Origin: Bosea sp. BIWAKO-01
Lineage (GTDB): Bacteria > Pseudomonadota > Alphaproteobacteria > Rhizobiales > Beijerinckiaceae
Assembly: GCF_001748145.1 (NCBI RefSeq)
Contig: NZ_BCQA01000001.1
Coordinates: forward strand, 1,919,501-1,983,500
DNA: 64,000 nucleotides
Reading direction: 5' to 3'
The position numbers were made by a program, and so were the translations under genes. Under the pieces are notes generated by a model, which saw only the letters and a program-made list of their open reading frames with translations, did not search any database and was not told the DNA's origin. Of this stretch, positions 56,209 to 64,000 are shown in pieces; the stretch's first letter is position 1, and the number at the start of each line of letters is the position of its first letter.

Positions 56209-56913
56209 ATGAAGATGTTCCTGAAAGCCGGTCTTGCGAGCCTCGCACTTCTGGCTGGCGGCGCGGCCTCCGCGGCGGACATGCCCTATCGCAAGGGTAC
56301 GCTGCCGCCGGCTCCTGCACTACCGGAGTTCTTTTCCTGGACCGGGTTCTACGCCGGCGGCCAGATTGGTTATTCCTGGGGCTCGGAGCGCACCCGCTTC
56401 ATCGCCTCCAACGGCATCGGCGCGGCTTTCACCTCCGACACCGATTCGGTGCTCGGCGGCGGACATGCCGGCTTCAACTACCAGTTCGGCTCCTATGTCC
56501 TCGGCATCGAAGGCGATATCGAGGCCCTGAATAGCGATGGTCGCTTCCGTCATTCTCTCGGCATCGGTGAGGTGAAACGCGACTGGCAGGCCTCCGTGCG
56601 CGGTCGCCTCGGCTTTGCGATGGACCGCTTCATGATCTACGCCACGGGTGGCGCGACCTTCACTGAGTTCGACCAGCAGCTCTTCGATCCCGTCTCGGGA
56701 GCACGTGACAGCGCCCAGACCTCGCGCTCGGGCTGGAGCGTGGGCGGCGGTCTTTCCTTTGCGCTGACCGACCACCTGATCGCCGGAGTCGAATATCGCT
56801 ACACCGATTTCGGCCGGTTCAACCGCCTGGCGCGCGGCGCTTTCCTTGGCGTGACGACCGATCAGGATTCGACGCTGCACAGCGTCCGCACAAGCCTGAG
56901 CTACAAGTTCTGA
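56209..56913 (+). CDS. Outer-membrane beta-barrel protein (Omp25/31-like)
   Basis: 234 residues from the ATG at 56209. Signal peptide at about 1-23 (LLAGGAASAAD). The mature part has the SWTGFYAGGQIGYSWG start and ends in a C-terminal aromatic-anchored strand SLSYKF, as in the Omp25/31 family of Hyphomicrobiales. An eight-stranded barrel is expected. May bind lipids or act as a surface antigen. Confidence 0.93.
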   Translation: MKMFLKAGLASLALLAGGAASAADMPYRKGTLPPAPALPEFFSWTGFYAGGQIGYSWGSERTRFIASNGIGAAFTSDTDSVLGGGHAGFNYQFGSYVLGIEGDIEALNSDGRFRHSLGIGEVKRDWQASVRGRLGFAMDRFMIYATGGATFTEFDQQLFDPVSGARDSAQTSRSGWSVGGGLSFALTDHLIAGVEYRYTDFGRFNRLARGAFLGVTTDQDSTLHSVRTSLSYKF

Positions 56914-56929
56914 CGGGCGGAAGCCCGGA

Positions 56930-57535
56930 TCAGAAGCCCGTGCGCTGGCGAATGGCGGCAGCGAGCGTGCCGTCGTCGAGATAGTCGAGCTCGCCGCCGA
57001 CCGGCACGCCATGGGCGAGCTTCGTCACCTTGACCGGCAAATGGGCAAGCAGATCGGTGATGAAATGCGCCGTGGTCTGCCCGTCGACCGTGGCGTTGAG
57101 CGCCAGGATAACCTCCTTCACGACCGGATCGGAGGCACGGGCCACCAGCGCATCGAGCGTCAGGTGCTCGGGCCGGATACCGTCAAGCGCCGAGAGTACG
57201 CCGCCCAGAACATGATAGCGCCCCGAAACAGCGCCCGAACGCTCGAGCGCCCATAGGTCGGCGACGTCCGCGACGACGACGATCACCCCATCGTCGCGGC
57301 GAGCGTCCCGACAGACCGAGCAGGGATTGCTGGTATCGATATTGCCGCAGGTCGTGCAGACGACGATGCGCTCGCGCGCCGTCGCCATGGCCTCGGCGAG
57401 CGGACCCAGGAGCTGCTCGCGCTTCTTGACGAGATGCAGCGCCGCACGCCGGGCCGAACGCGGTCCGAGGCCCGGCAGCTTGGCGAGAAGCTGTATCAGC
57501 CGCTCGATCTCGGGGCCGGCAATGGCGCGTGACAT
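56930..57535 (-). CDS. recR: Recombination protein RecR
   Basis: 201 residues. Acts with RecF/RecO. Helix-hairpin-helix [16 protein letters not shown], zinc finger CTTCGN...CSVC, Toprim-like [12 protein letters not shown] and the C-terminal [22 protein letters not shown] tail ([13 protein letters not shown]). Downstream of ybaB in the standard dnaX-ybaB-recR order. Confidence 0.97.
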   Translation of the reverse strand: MSRAIAGPEIERLIQLLAKLPGLGPRSARRAALHLVKKREQLLGPLAEAMATARERIVVCTTCGNIDTSNPCSVCRDARRDDGVIVVVADVADLWALERSGAVSGRYHVLGGVLSALDGIRPEHLTLDALVARASDPVVKEVILALNATVDGQTTAHFITDLLAHLPVKVTKLAHGVPVGGELDYLDDGTLAAAIRQRTGF

Positions 57536-57548
57536 GCGGGCCTGCAGC

Positions 57549-57869
57549 TCAGAACAGTTTCATGCCGGGCGGGATCGGCAGGCCCTTGGTGATTTCAGCC
57601 ATGCGCTCCTGCATCACGCGCTCGGCGCGAGCGCGGGCGTCGGTGCTGGCCGCGACGATCAGATCTTCGAGAATCTCGCGCTCATCGGCCATCATCAGGC
57701 TCGGGTCGATCCGGACCGACTTGAGCGCGCCCTTGGCGGTCATCGTCACGCTGACCATGCCGCCGCCGGAGGCGCCCTCGACCTCGATCGTGTCGAGCTC
57801 GGCCTGAACATCGGCCATTTTCTGCTGCATCTGCTGCGCCTGCTTCATCAGGCCCATCATGTCGCGCAT
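57549..57869 (-). CDS. YbaB/EbfC nucleoid-associated protein
   Basis: 106 residues with the [11 protein letters not shown] start and [24 protein letters not shown] core. Forms a dimer that binds DNA. Sits between dnaX and recR on the same strand. Confidence 0.96.
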   Translation of the reverse strand: MRDMMGLMKQAQQMQQKMADVQAELDTIEVEGASGGGMVSVTMTAKGALKSVRIDPSLMMADEREILEDLIVAASTDARARAERVMQERMAEITKGLPIPPGMKLF

Positions 57870-57893
57870 GGTGTCTCTCCGTATGCGAAAGTG

Positions 57894-59753
57894 TCAGAAA
57901 TCGATGCCGTCGAAATCCGGCTCGCTGTCGTCGAACAGCGGCTCGGCATCGGGCAAATAGTCATCGCCGCCCGCATCCGCGGATTGCGCCTCGGCAGCCT
58001 CGGCAGCACGCGGATCACGCACATTGACGATGCGGGCCCCGGGAAAGCGCTCGAGCACGGCCTTCACGGCAGGATGAGCGGCAGCATCACTCTCGCGCTG
58101 GTCCCTCGCGGCGATGGCCTGCTCGCGCAGCGTCGCGCCCCCTTCGGCATTGACGATGACGACCATCCAGGTCTGTCCGGTCCACTCCTTGAGACGGCGT
58201 GACAGATCATTGGCGAGTGTGCGCGAACCGCCTTCGACCAGGGCGAACTCGATCCGCCCCTGCTCGAAGCGAACGGGCCGTACGTCGCGCTCGAGCGCGA
58301 TCTTCAAGGTGATGTCGCGATTCTGCGAGGCGAGCGCGACGATGTCCTCGATCGAGGCGACGAGCACGGCCGGAGCCGCAACCGCGCGCGGGGCGGCAGC
58401 CGGCGCGGGGTTCGCGCTGGCGAGCACGGGCCGCGCTGCAAGCGCCGTGTTGCCGCCTCCGGAGGGAGGGCGGGGCGCAGCGCCTCCCCCGCCATTGCCT
58501 GAACCAGCGGGAGAGCCATTGCCGTCGCGCAGCATGCGCATGGCCTCGTCGGGCGTCGGCAGGTCGGCTGCATGGGTGAGACGGACCAGCACCATCTCGG
58601 CCGCCATCACCGGCCTGTCGGCCTGTTTCACCTCGGCCATGCCACGCAACAGCATCTGCCAGGCGCGGGCCAGCACGCGCACCGACAGTCGGGCCGCGAA
58701 ATCACCGCCGCGCACGCGCTCGGCCTGGCTCAGGCCGTTATCCCGGGCGGCTTCGGGCACGAGCTTCAGACGCGTCACCAGATGGGTGAACTCGGCGAGA
58801 TCGGTCAGCACCACGACCGGATCGGCACCGGCATCATATTGCGCCCTGAGTTCGCCCAGCGCCGCCGCGATATCGCCCTTCATCACCGACTCGAACAGGT
58901 CGATGACGCGGGCCCGATCGGCGAGGCCGAGCATGGAGCGCACATCCTCGAGCGTGATTCGGCCGGCCGCATGGGCGATGGCCTGATCGAGGATCGAGAG
59001 AGAATCGCGAACAGAGCCTTCGGCGGCGCGGGCGACGGCGCCGAGCGCCTCCTCCTCGGCGTCGACCCCTTCGGCCTTGCAGATGTTCGATAGATGGCCG
59101 ACGAGCAGGCTGCCATCGACCCGGCGCAAATCGAAGCGCTGGCAGCGCGACAACACCGTCACCGGCACCTTGCGGATCTCGGTCGTGGCGAAGATGAACT
59201 TTGCGTGCGGCGGCGGCTCTTCCAGGGTCTTCAGGAAGGCATTGAACGCCGCCCCGGTCATCATGTGCACTTCGTCGATGATGTAGACCTTGTAGCGCGC
59301 CGAGACCGGTGCATAGCGCACGCTGTCGTTGATCTGGCGGATATTGTCGACGCCGTTGTTCGAGGCGGCGTCGATCTCCATCACGTCGATATGCCTGCCC
59401 TCGATGATTTCGCGGCAATGCACGCCGAAACGCGAGAGATCGGTGGTCGGCCCACCCGCCCCATCCGCGCTCTGGAAATTCAGGGCGCGCGCCAGGATGC
59501 GGGCCGTGGTCGTCTTGCCGACACCGCGGACGCCCGTCAGCATCCATGCCTGCGGGATGCGGCCGGCGGCGAAGGCGTTGGTCAGAGTACGCACCATGGC
59601 GTCCTGGCCGATCAGGTCGCCGAAATGGGCCGGACGGTATTTGCGCGCGAGCACCCGGTAAGGCGCCGCGGTCGCGACGGGCGCTGGCGCGAGGCCGGGA
59701 AAACCCAGCTCTTCAACGGAATCGGCAGCGGCAGTCTCGTCGGTCATCCGCAT
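57894..59753 (-). CDS. dnaX: DNA polymerase III subunit gamma/tau
   Basis: About 619 residues from the ATG at 59753 (59747 also possible). Clamp-loader ATPase: Walker A GVRGVGKTTTARILARALNF, DEVHM of Walker B, SRC-like LSRCQRFDLRR. Unlike E. coli, only one cysteine (GVHCREI) remains in the zinc-binding region, as in other rhizobia. Pro/Gly/Ala-rich linker at about 430-480 precedes the tau end. No slippery A-run was noticed. Confidence 0.96.
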   Translation of the reverse strand: MRMTDETAAADSVEELGFPGLAPAPVATAAPYRVLARKYRPAHFGDLIGQDAMVRTLTNAFAAGRIPQAWMLTGVRGVGKTTTARILARALNFQSADGAGGPTTDLSRFGVHCREIIEGRHIDVMEIDAASNNGVDNIRQINDSVRYAPVSARYKVYIIDEVHMMTGAAFNAFLKTLEEPPPHAKFIFATTEIRKVPVTVLSRCQRFDLRRVDGSLLVGHLSNICKAEGVDAEEEALGAVARAAEGSVRDSLSILDQAIAHAAGRITLEDVRSMLGLADRARVIDLFESVMKGDIAAALGELRAQYDAGADPVVVLTDLAEFTHLVTRLKLVPEAARDNGLSQAERVRGGDFAARLSVRVLARAWQMLLRGMAEVKQADRPVMAAEMVLVRLTHAADLPTPDEAMRMLRDGNGSPAGSGNGGGGAAPRPPSGGGNTALAARPVLASANPAPAAAPRAVAAPAVLVASIEDIVALASQNRDITLKIALERDVRPVRFEQGRIEFALVEGGSRTLANDLSRRLKEWTGQTWMVVIVNAEGGATLREQAIAARDQRESDAAAHPAVKAVLERFPGARIVNVRDPRAAEAAEAQSADAGGDDYLPDAEPLFDDSEPDFDGIDF

Positions 59754-59875
59754 GCTTTCGCCAATCGGGAGGCGACGGTCAACGCCGGACTTGCAATACT
59801 CCGGCCGGGACGAGGCAGGAGCGGCCTTGATCGAAGGCCTGGCAAGCGGGAGCAGCGCGCAAGGCAGCCGCAAAG

Positions 59876-59972
59876 TGGGAGGCTGGACGAAGACCCGTTC
59901 GGTCTCGTTAGGGCTGCTTCCTTCCGGACCTGACCCGGTTGGCGAGTGAGACGTCCCTCGCCAACCTCCCGG
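59876..59972 (-). ncRNA. ffs: Signal recognition particle RNA (4.5S)
   Basis: Minus strand carries the invariant apical part GGTCAGGTCCGGAAGGAAGC at about 59910-59934. The ends pair: GGGAGGTTGG (59970-59961) with CCAGCCTCCC (59886-59877). About 97 bases, the size of the small bacterial SRP RNA. Upstream of dnaX, as in many alphaproteobacteria. Ends are estimated from the terminal helix. Confidence 0.93.
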
Positions 59973-60472
59973 GCGCTATATCGTGCATGTCGGTCTTGAG
60001 CGCAAGCAGGAGCTACGCCTTGTCGCGCAGTTCGCCCGGGCGGTTCTTCTCGCTACCGCGCGAAGAGATCGTGCGCATGGGCATCAGATATCGCACCGGG
60101 CTGAAACCGGCCGCTCACCGCCTCCCCGCGCCGGCGCGCGCGTCGCCCTATGACAGAGCAGGTCCGACGAAGCTCGGCGTCGCCTGGCCATTGTTCGCTA
60201 TCGAAGGTCTTCTGCTCGCCGACTGCATCGCGGCTCGTGATGATCAGCATCTTCAAGGCACGGGCGGCCTGAGCAGCCAGGCCCGCCGATCCGCGCGGCA
60301 TCGTCGCAGGATGCGCCTTCGGCATTGACTCGCCCCCGCCCTTCCGCCATAAGCCCGCCACCTGCGCAGCCTTTCGGGCGGCGCCGCCCCTTTTGCATGA
60401 CAGGCTTGGCCGGCCGATTTTCCCCAGCGGGAACCCGGTCGCCATGCCGGAACAAGGCCCCGGAGACGGACC
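59973..60472. other. Intergenic region between ffs and rpmH
   Basis: No firm gene. The minus strand has a 90-codon frame (60325-60053, ATG start after GGGGGCGAG) of low complexity and no recognised family. It should also contain the ffs promoter and the rpmH promoter. Confidence 0.35.
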
Positions 60473-60607
60473 GTGAAGAGAACCTATCAACCCAGCAAGC
60501 TGGTTCGCAAGCGCCGCCACGGTTACCGCGCCCGTATGGCGACCAAGGGTGGCCGCAAGGTCATCGCCGCCCGTCGGGCGCATGGCCGCAAGCGCCTGTC
60601 GGCCTGA
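60473..60607 (+). CDS. rpmH: 50S ribosomal protein L34
   Basis: 44 residues from a GTG at 60473, below the usual length cutoff for gene calling. [20 protein letters not shown] is the L34 signature, very basic. Followed by rnpA as in most bacteria. Confidence 0.98.
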   Translation: MKRTYQPSKLVRKRRHGYRARMATKGGRKVIAARRAHGRKRLSA

Positions 60608-60657
60608 GCGACCGGCGCGTGACCTGCGCGCCGTTTCCGGAAGACAGGCCCATCGCC

Positions 60658-61062
60658 ATGCGCCACGCCCGTCTGACCGAACGCAAACAGTTTCTGGCGG
60701 CGGCCGAGCATGGCCGCCGTTTTCGTTCGCCTGCCTTCACGGCGCAGGTGCGCGATGCCGCGGGTGAAGAAGGCCGTCACGGCCTGCGCCTCGGCCTGAC
60801 CGCTTCCCGCAAGGTTGGCGATGCCGTTGAGCGCAACCGCATCCGGCGCCGTCTGCGCGCCGCCGCGAAGCAAGCACTTGCCGCCCAGGCCGACCGGCCC
60901 TGCGATCTCGTGATCGTCGCGCGGCGCGAGGTGCTGACAGCTTCGTTTTCCGCGCTGATCGCCGATCTTTCCGTCGCGCTCGATCGCGCCAGACCCGCAA
61001 AAGCCGGCCGCAGGCCGACCGACAAGCGCCCCCCCAGTGGTGGCACCCGTCCCCAGTCTTAG
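60658..61062 (+). CDS. rnpA: Ribonuclease P protein component
   Basis: 134 residues from the ATG at 60658. Binds RNase P RNA in tRNA 5' maturation. RNR-motif [14 protein letters not shown] is present, together with [13 protein letters not shown]. It has a long basic C-terminal tail (about 25 residues). yidD, common between rnpA and yidC elsewhere, is absent. Confidence 0.96.
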   Translation: MRHARLTERKQFLAAAEHGRRFRSPAFTAQVRDAAGEEGRHGLRLGLTASRKVGDAVERNRIRRRLRAAAKQALAAQADRPCDLVIVARREVLTASFSALIADLSVALDRARPAKAGRRPTDKRPPSGGTRPQS

Positions 61063-61105
61063 GCCAAAAGCCCTTCGGGGCATTCAGCGAGATCCGTTTC
61101 CGGTC

Positions 61106-63001
61106 ATGATGAAAGAAGACAATCGCAACCTGCTTCTGGCGATCACCCTCTCGGTGGTCGTGCTGCTCGGCTGGCAGTTCTTCTACGGCGTGCCGCAGAT
61201 GGAAAAGCAGAAGCAGGCCGCGCAGCAGAGCCAGCAGGCGCAGACCCAGACGGCTCAGCCCGGTTCTTCGGCTGCTCCGGCTCCAGCGACCGTTCCAGGC
61301 CAGTCGGCAGCCACCGCCGCTCCCGGCACGGCCCAGGCTGTCGCTGCTGTTGAAACCCGCGAGCAGGCGCTCGCACGCGGTCCGCGCGTCAAGATCGACA
61401 CGCCCAAGATTGCCGGCTCGATCTCGCTCACCGGCGCGCGCATCGATGACGTCTCGCTCAGGGCCTATCACGAGACCGTAGACCGCAGCAGCCCGAACAT
61501 CGTGCTGCTCTCGCCGCTCGGCGGACCGAACGCCTATTATTCCGATTTCGGCTGGGTCGCCGCGCCTGGCGCCAATGTCGTGCTGCCGAATGCGACGACC
61601 GTCTGGACCCCGGACGCGCAGGTGCTGCGCCCCGGTACGCCGCTGACGCTGACCTGGGACAATGGCCAGGGCCTGTTGTTCAAGCGCATGATCTCGGTCG
61701 ACGACAACGCCATGTTCTCGATCCGCGACGAGGTCGAGAACAAGGGCGGTGCGCCGGTCACCCTGTATCCGTTCGGCCAGGTGGTTCGCCACGGCAAGCC
61801 GCACACGCTAGGCTACTACGTGCTGCACGAAGGCCTCGTCGGCAATCTCGGCGAGCAGGGCCTGCAGGAATACACCTACGACAAGATCGACAAGGAGCCG
61901 GCGCTCTCGCCCGGCACCACCGGCAAGGTCTGGAAGGACGCCGTCGGCGGCTTCCTCGGCATCACCGACAAGTACTGGGCAGCCGCGGTCATCCCCGATC
62001 AGCAGCGCAAGTATGACGGGCGCTATTCCTCGGTCCAGACCGGCAATTCGCACACCTACCAGGCCGATTTCCTCGGCGAGGCCGTCACGGTCGCGCCGGG
62101 CGCCAGCGCGACCTCCAATGCCCGGCTCTTCGCCGGCGCCAAGGAAGTCGCGGCCATCGACGGCTATGAGAAGAATCTCGGCATCAAGCGCTTCGAGCTG
62201 ATGATCGACTGGGGCTGGTTCTATTTCATCACCAAGCCGCTCTTCTTCGTGATGGACTGGGTCTACAAGCACGTCGGCAATTTCGGCGTCTCGATCCTGA
62301 TCGTCACCGTGCTGCTCAAGGCCCTGTTCTTCCCGCTCGCCAACAAGTCCTACGCCTCGATGGCGAAGATGAAAGCGGTGCAGCCGGAGATGCTCGCCAT
62401 TCGCGAGCGCTACGCCGACGACAAGATGAAGCAGCAGCAGGCTCTGATGGAGCTGTACAAGACCCAGAAGATCAACCCGCTCGCCGGCTGCTGGCCGGTG
62501 CTGGTGCAGATCCCGGTCTTCTTTGCGCTCTACAAGATCCTGTTCATCACCATCGAGATGCGGCACGCGCCGTTCTTCGGCTGGATCAAGGACCTTGCCG
62601 CGCCCGATCCGACCTCGGTCTTCAACCTGTTCGGGCTGCTGCCCTTCGCGGTCCCCGCCATGCTGATGATCGGCGCTTGGCCGATCTTCATGGGCATCAC
62701 CATGTTCGTCCAGATGAAGATGAACCCGGAGCCGCCGGACCCGGTGCAGAAGATGATGTTCACCTGGATGCCGGTGTTCTTCACCTTCCTGCTCGGCTCG
62801 TTCCCGGCCGGTCTGGTGATCTACTGGAGCTGGAACAACCTGCTCTCGATCGTCCAGCAGGGCTTCATCATGCGCAAGCACGGTGTGAAGATCGAACTGT
62901 TCGACAATCTGAAGAGCATGTTCGGCAAGAAGCCGGCTGCGGCGGCAGCAACGGCCACGCCATCGCCCGGAAAGCCGGCGAACAGCAACAAGGCGAAGTA
63001 A
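61106..63001 (+). CDS. yidC: Membrane protein insertase YidC
   Basis: 631 residues from the ATG at 61106. N-terminal helix ([20 protein letters not shown]), Gln/Ala-rich linker, periplasmic beta-domain (about 100-365), then the conserved five-helix core with [42 protein letters not shown] ([20 protein letters not shown]) and the NNLLSIVQQ end. Long form typical of Gram-negatives. A terminator follows. Confidence 0.97.
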   Translation: MMKEDNRNLLLAITLSVVVLLGWQFFYGVPQMEKQKQAAQQSQQAQTQTAQPGSSAAPAPATVPGQSAATAAPGTAQAVAAVETREQALARGPRVKIDTPKIAGSISLTGARIDDVSLRAYHETVDRSSPNIVLLSPLGGPNAYYSDFGWVAAPGANVVLPNATTVWTPDAQVLRPGTPLTLTWDNGQGLLFKRMISVDDNAMFSIRDEVENKGGAPVTLYPFGQVVRHGKPHTLGYYVLHEGLVGNLGEQGLQEYTYDKIDKEPALSPGTTGKVWKDAVGGFLGITDKYWAAAVIPDQQRKYDGRYSSVQTGNSHTYQADFLGEAVTVAPGASATSNARLFAGAKEVAAIDGYEKNLGIKRFELMIDWGWFYFITKPLFFVMDWVYKHVGNFGVSILIVTVLLKALFFPLANKSYASMAKMKAVQPEMLAIRERYADDKMKQQQALMELYKTQKINPLAGCWPVLVQIPVFFALYKILFITIEMRHAPFFGWIKDLAAPDPTSVFNLFGLLPFAVPAMLMIGAWPIFMGITMFVQMKMNPEPPDPVQKMMFTWMPVFFTFLLGSFPAGLVIYWSWNNLLSIVQQGFIMRKHGVKIELFDNLKSMFGKKPAAAAATATPSPGKPANSNKAK

Positions 63002-63022
63002 GCCTCCGGGCTGCGACGCGAC

Positions 63023-63057
63023 GCCCCTCTCCCTCGGGAGGGGGGCTTTTGCTTTTT
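63023..63057 (+). terminator. Rho-independent terminator after yidC
   Basis: GCCCCTCTCCC/GGGAGGGGGGC hairpin (63023-63046) followed by TTTTGCTTTTT. Confidence 0.85.
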
Positions 63058-63095
63058 ATGGACCTCGTTCTCGCTGCCTTCGAAAGGGAGCCTCC

Positions 63096-63728
63096 ATGCC
63101 GCTTCCCGATCCGCGGACCCTTCACCCGATCCCGGGCTGGAAGGGCACGGCCTTCCTGAAGGCCGTCGTCGACCACCCGCTGATCGAGGTCGGCGACTAC
63201 AGCTATTATGACGACTCGCGCGGGCCGGAGCATTTCGTCGGCCGCTGCGTGCGCTATCACTTCGACTTCATCGGCGACCGGCTGATCATCGGCAAATTCG
63301 TCGCCATCGCCCAGGCGGCACAGTTCATCATGAACGGCGCGAACCACCCGATGGGCGGCTTCTCGACCTATCCATTCCAGATGTTCGGATTCGAGGGCGC
63401 TCCCGAGATGACGCCGGACAGGCTTGGCCTGCGTGGCGACACGGTGATCGGCAATGATGTCTGGATCGGCCGCGAGGCGGTGATCATGCCCGGCGTGACG
63501 ATTGGCGACGGCGCCATCATCGGGACGCGGGCCCAGGTCTCGCGCGATGTGCCACCCTATGCGGTGGTCGTCGGCAATCCCGGCCAGATCGTAAAGATGC
63601 GCTTCCCGGCCGAGACGATCGCGGAACTCCTCGCCATTCGCTGGTGGGATTGGGATGCAGAGACAATCTCCCGCAACCTCAGTGCAATCGCTGGCGCCAA
63701 CATCGACGCCTTGCGCGCCGCCGTGTAG
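63096..63728 (+). CDS. CatB-related O-acetyltransferase (Vat type)
   Basis: 210 residues. Left-handed beta-helix acyltransferase: hexapeptide repeats (TVIGNDVWIGREAVIMPGVTIGDGAIIG), catalytic His in NGANHPMGGF. Members O-acetylate antibiotics (streptogramin A, chloramphenicol), but many chromosomal copies have other unknown substrates. Between yidC and engB on the same strand. Confidence 0.92.
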   Translation: MPLPDPRTLHPIPGWKGTAFLKAVVDHPLIEVGDYSYYDDSRGPEHFVGRCVRYHFDFIGDRLIIGKFVAIAQAAQFIMNGANHPMGGFSTYPFQMFGFEGAPEMTPDRLGLRGDTVIGNDVWIGREAVIMPGVTIGDGAIIGTRAQVSRDVPPYAVVVGNPGQIVKMRFPAETIAELLAIRWWDWDAETISRNLSAIAGANIDALRAAV

Positions 63729-63737
63729 GCAGGACCC

Positions 63738-64000
63738 ATGACAACAAGCACGACAGCCCCCTTCACTCCGGACGAGATCGAGAGCGCTCGCAAGCTCTTC
63801 GAAGGTCCCTGGGATTTCGTCTGGGCCTCGACCAAGATCAATGACCTGCCCCCCATGGTCGGCCAGGAGATCGCCTTTGCCGGGCGCTCCAATGTCGGCA
63901 AGTCGAGCCTGATCAATGCTCTGACGCGGCGCAATGCGCTGGCGCGGACCTCGCACACGCCCGGCCGCACCCAGCAGCTCAATTTCTTCCGCCAGGTCGG
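63738..64000 (+). CDS. engB: Ribosome biogenesis GTPase EngB (5' part, runs off right edge)
   Basis: The first 87 codons from the ATG at 63738. G1 motif [14 protein letters not shown] and the G2/switch region [11 protein letters not shown] identify the YihA/EngB GTPase needed for 50S assembly. The rest lies outside the window. AGGACCC precedes the start 9 bases after the acetyltransferase gene. Confidence 0.95.
   Translation, partial: MTTSTTAPFTPDEIESARKLFEGPWDFVWASTKINDLPPMVGQEIAFAGRSNVGKSSLINALTRRNALARTSHTPGRTQQLNFFRQV

Overview
This GC-rich window is a chromosomal segment of an alphaproteobacterium, most likely a Hyphomicrobiales (Rhizobiales) member near Bosea, Methylobacterium or Beijerinckiaceae. 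Four things point there: the PhyR-NepR-EcfG general stress response locus, a Sinorhizobium-type PmtA, the dnaA-rpsT-enoyl-CoA hydratase-mutM-ubiE-ubiB gene order, and the recR-ybaB-dnaX-ffs and rpmH-rnpA-yidC-engB blocks. The genus is an inference from gene content. I saw no rRNA, tRNA, CRISPR, prophage or insertion sequence.

Positions 1-10,500 form a general stress response (GSR) island. phyR faces nepR-ecfG-(degenerate histidine kinase). Around them are an orphan receiver protein, a DUF992 protein, a small protein, an extensin-like protein, a DUF1328 membrane protein, a transglutaminase, a 92-residue membrane-anchored protein and an SbmA/YddA-type ABC exporter. Seven perfect copies of the EcfG promoter consensus (GGAAC, 16-17 bases, CGTT) lie in the first 9.6 kb, each facing one of these genes, so the sigma factor appears to be encoded among its own targets. 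Positions 9,691-16,542 hold a Crp/Fnr regulator, a phospholipid methyltransferase, an FMN reductase, a diguanylate cyclase, a glutaminase, and a divergent SDR/LysR pair.

Positions 16,543-26,740 carry the most interesting unit. It has a two-domain Fbp/Afu-type permease, its ATPase, two tandem paralogous periplasmic binding proteins, three phosphatases of unrelated folds (inositol-monophosphatase family, CX5R phosphatase, calcineurin-like phosphoesterase) and a convergent LacI regulator. A perfect 18-bp palindrome sits just upstream of lacI, and a related site sits in the leader of the transporter operon. I propose a LacI-controlled system that imports a phosphorylated organic compound and dephosphorylates it.

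Positions 27,187-43,000 are mostly chromosome maintenance: PAP2 phosphatase, gyrB, recQ, a LysE exporter, recF, dnaN, dnaA and rpsT. Then come ridA coupled to a threonine ammonia-lyase gene that carries a one-base frameshift, enoyl-CoA hydratase, mutM, and ubiE-ubiB. Positions 44,626-49,893 hold an ArsR-headed six-gene operon under a 32-bp near-perfect palindrome, followed by AMP nucleosidase. This block lies between ubiB and coaBC-dut. An Rrf2 regulator and cysK follow.

Positions 53,265-64,000 contain small enzymes, a YihY/BrkB membrane protein, an outer-membrane beta-barrel, the recR-ybaB-dnaX-ffs block, and rpmH-rnpA-yidC, an acetyltransferase and the start of engB, which runs off the right edge.
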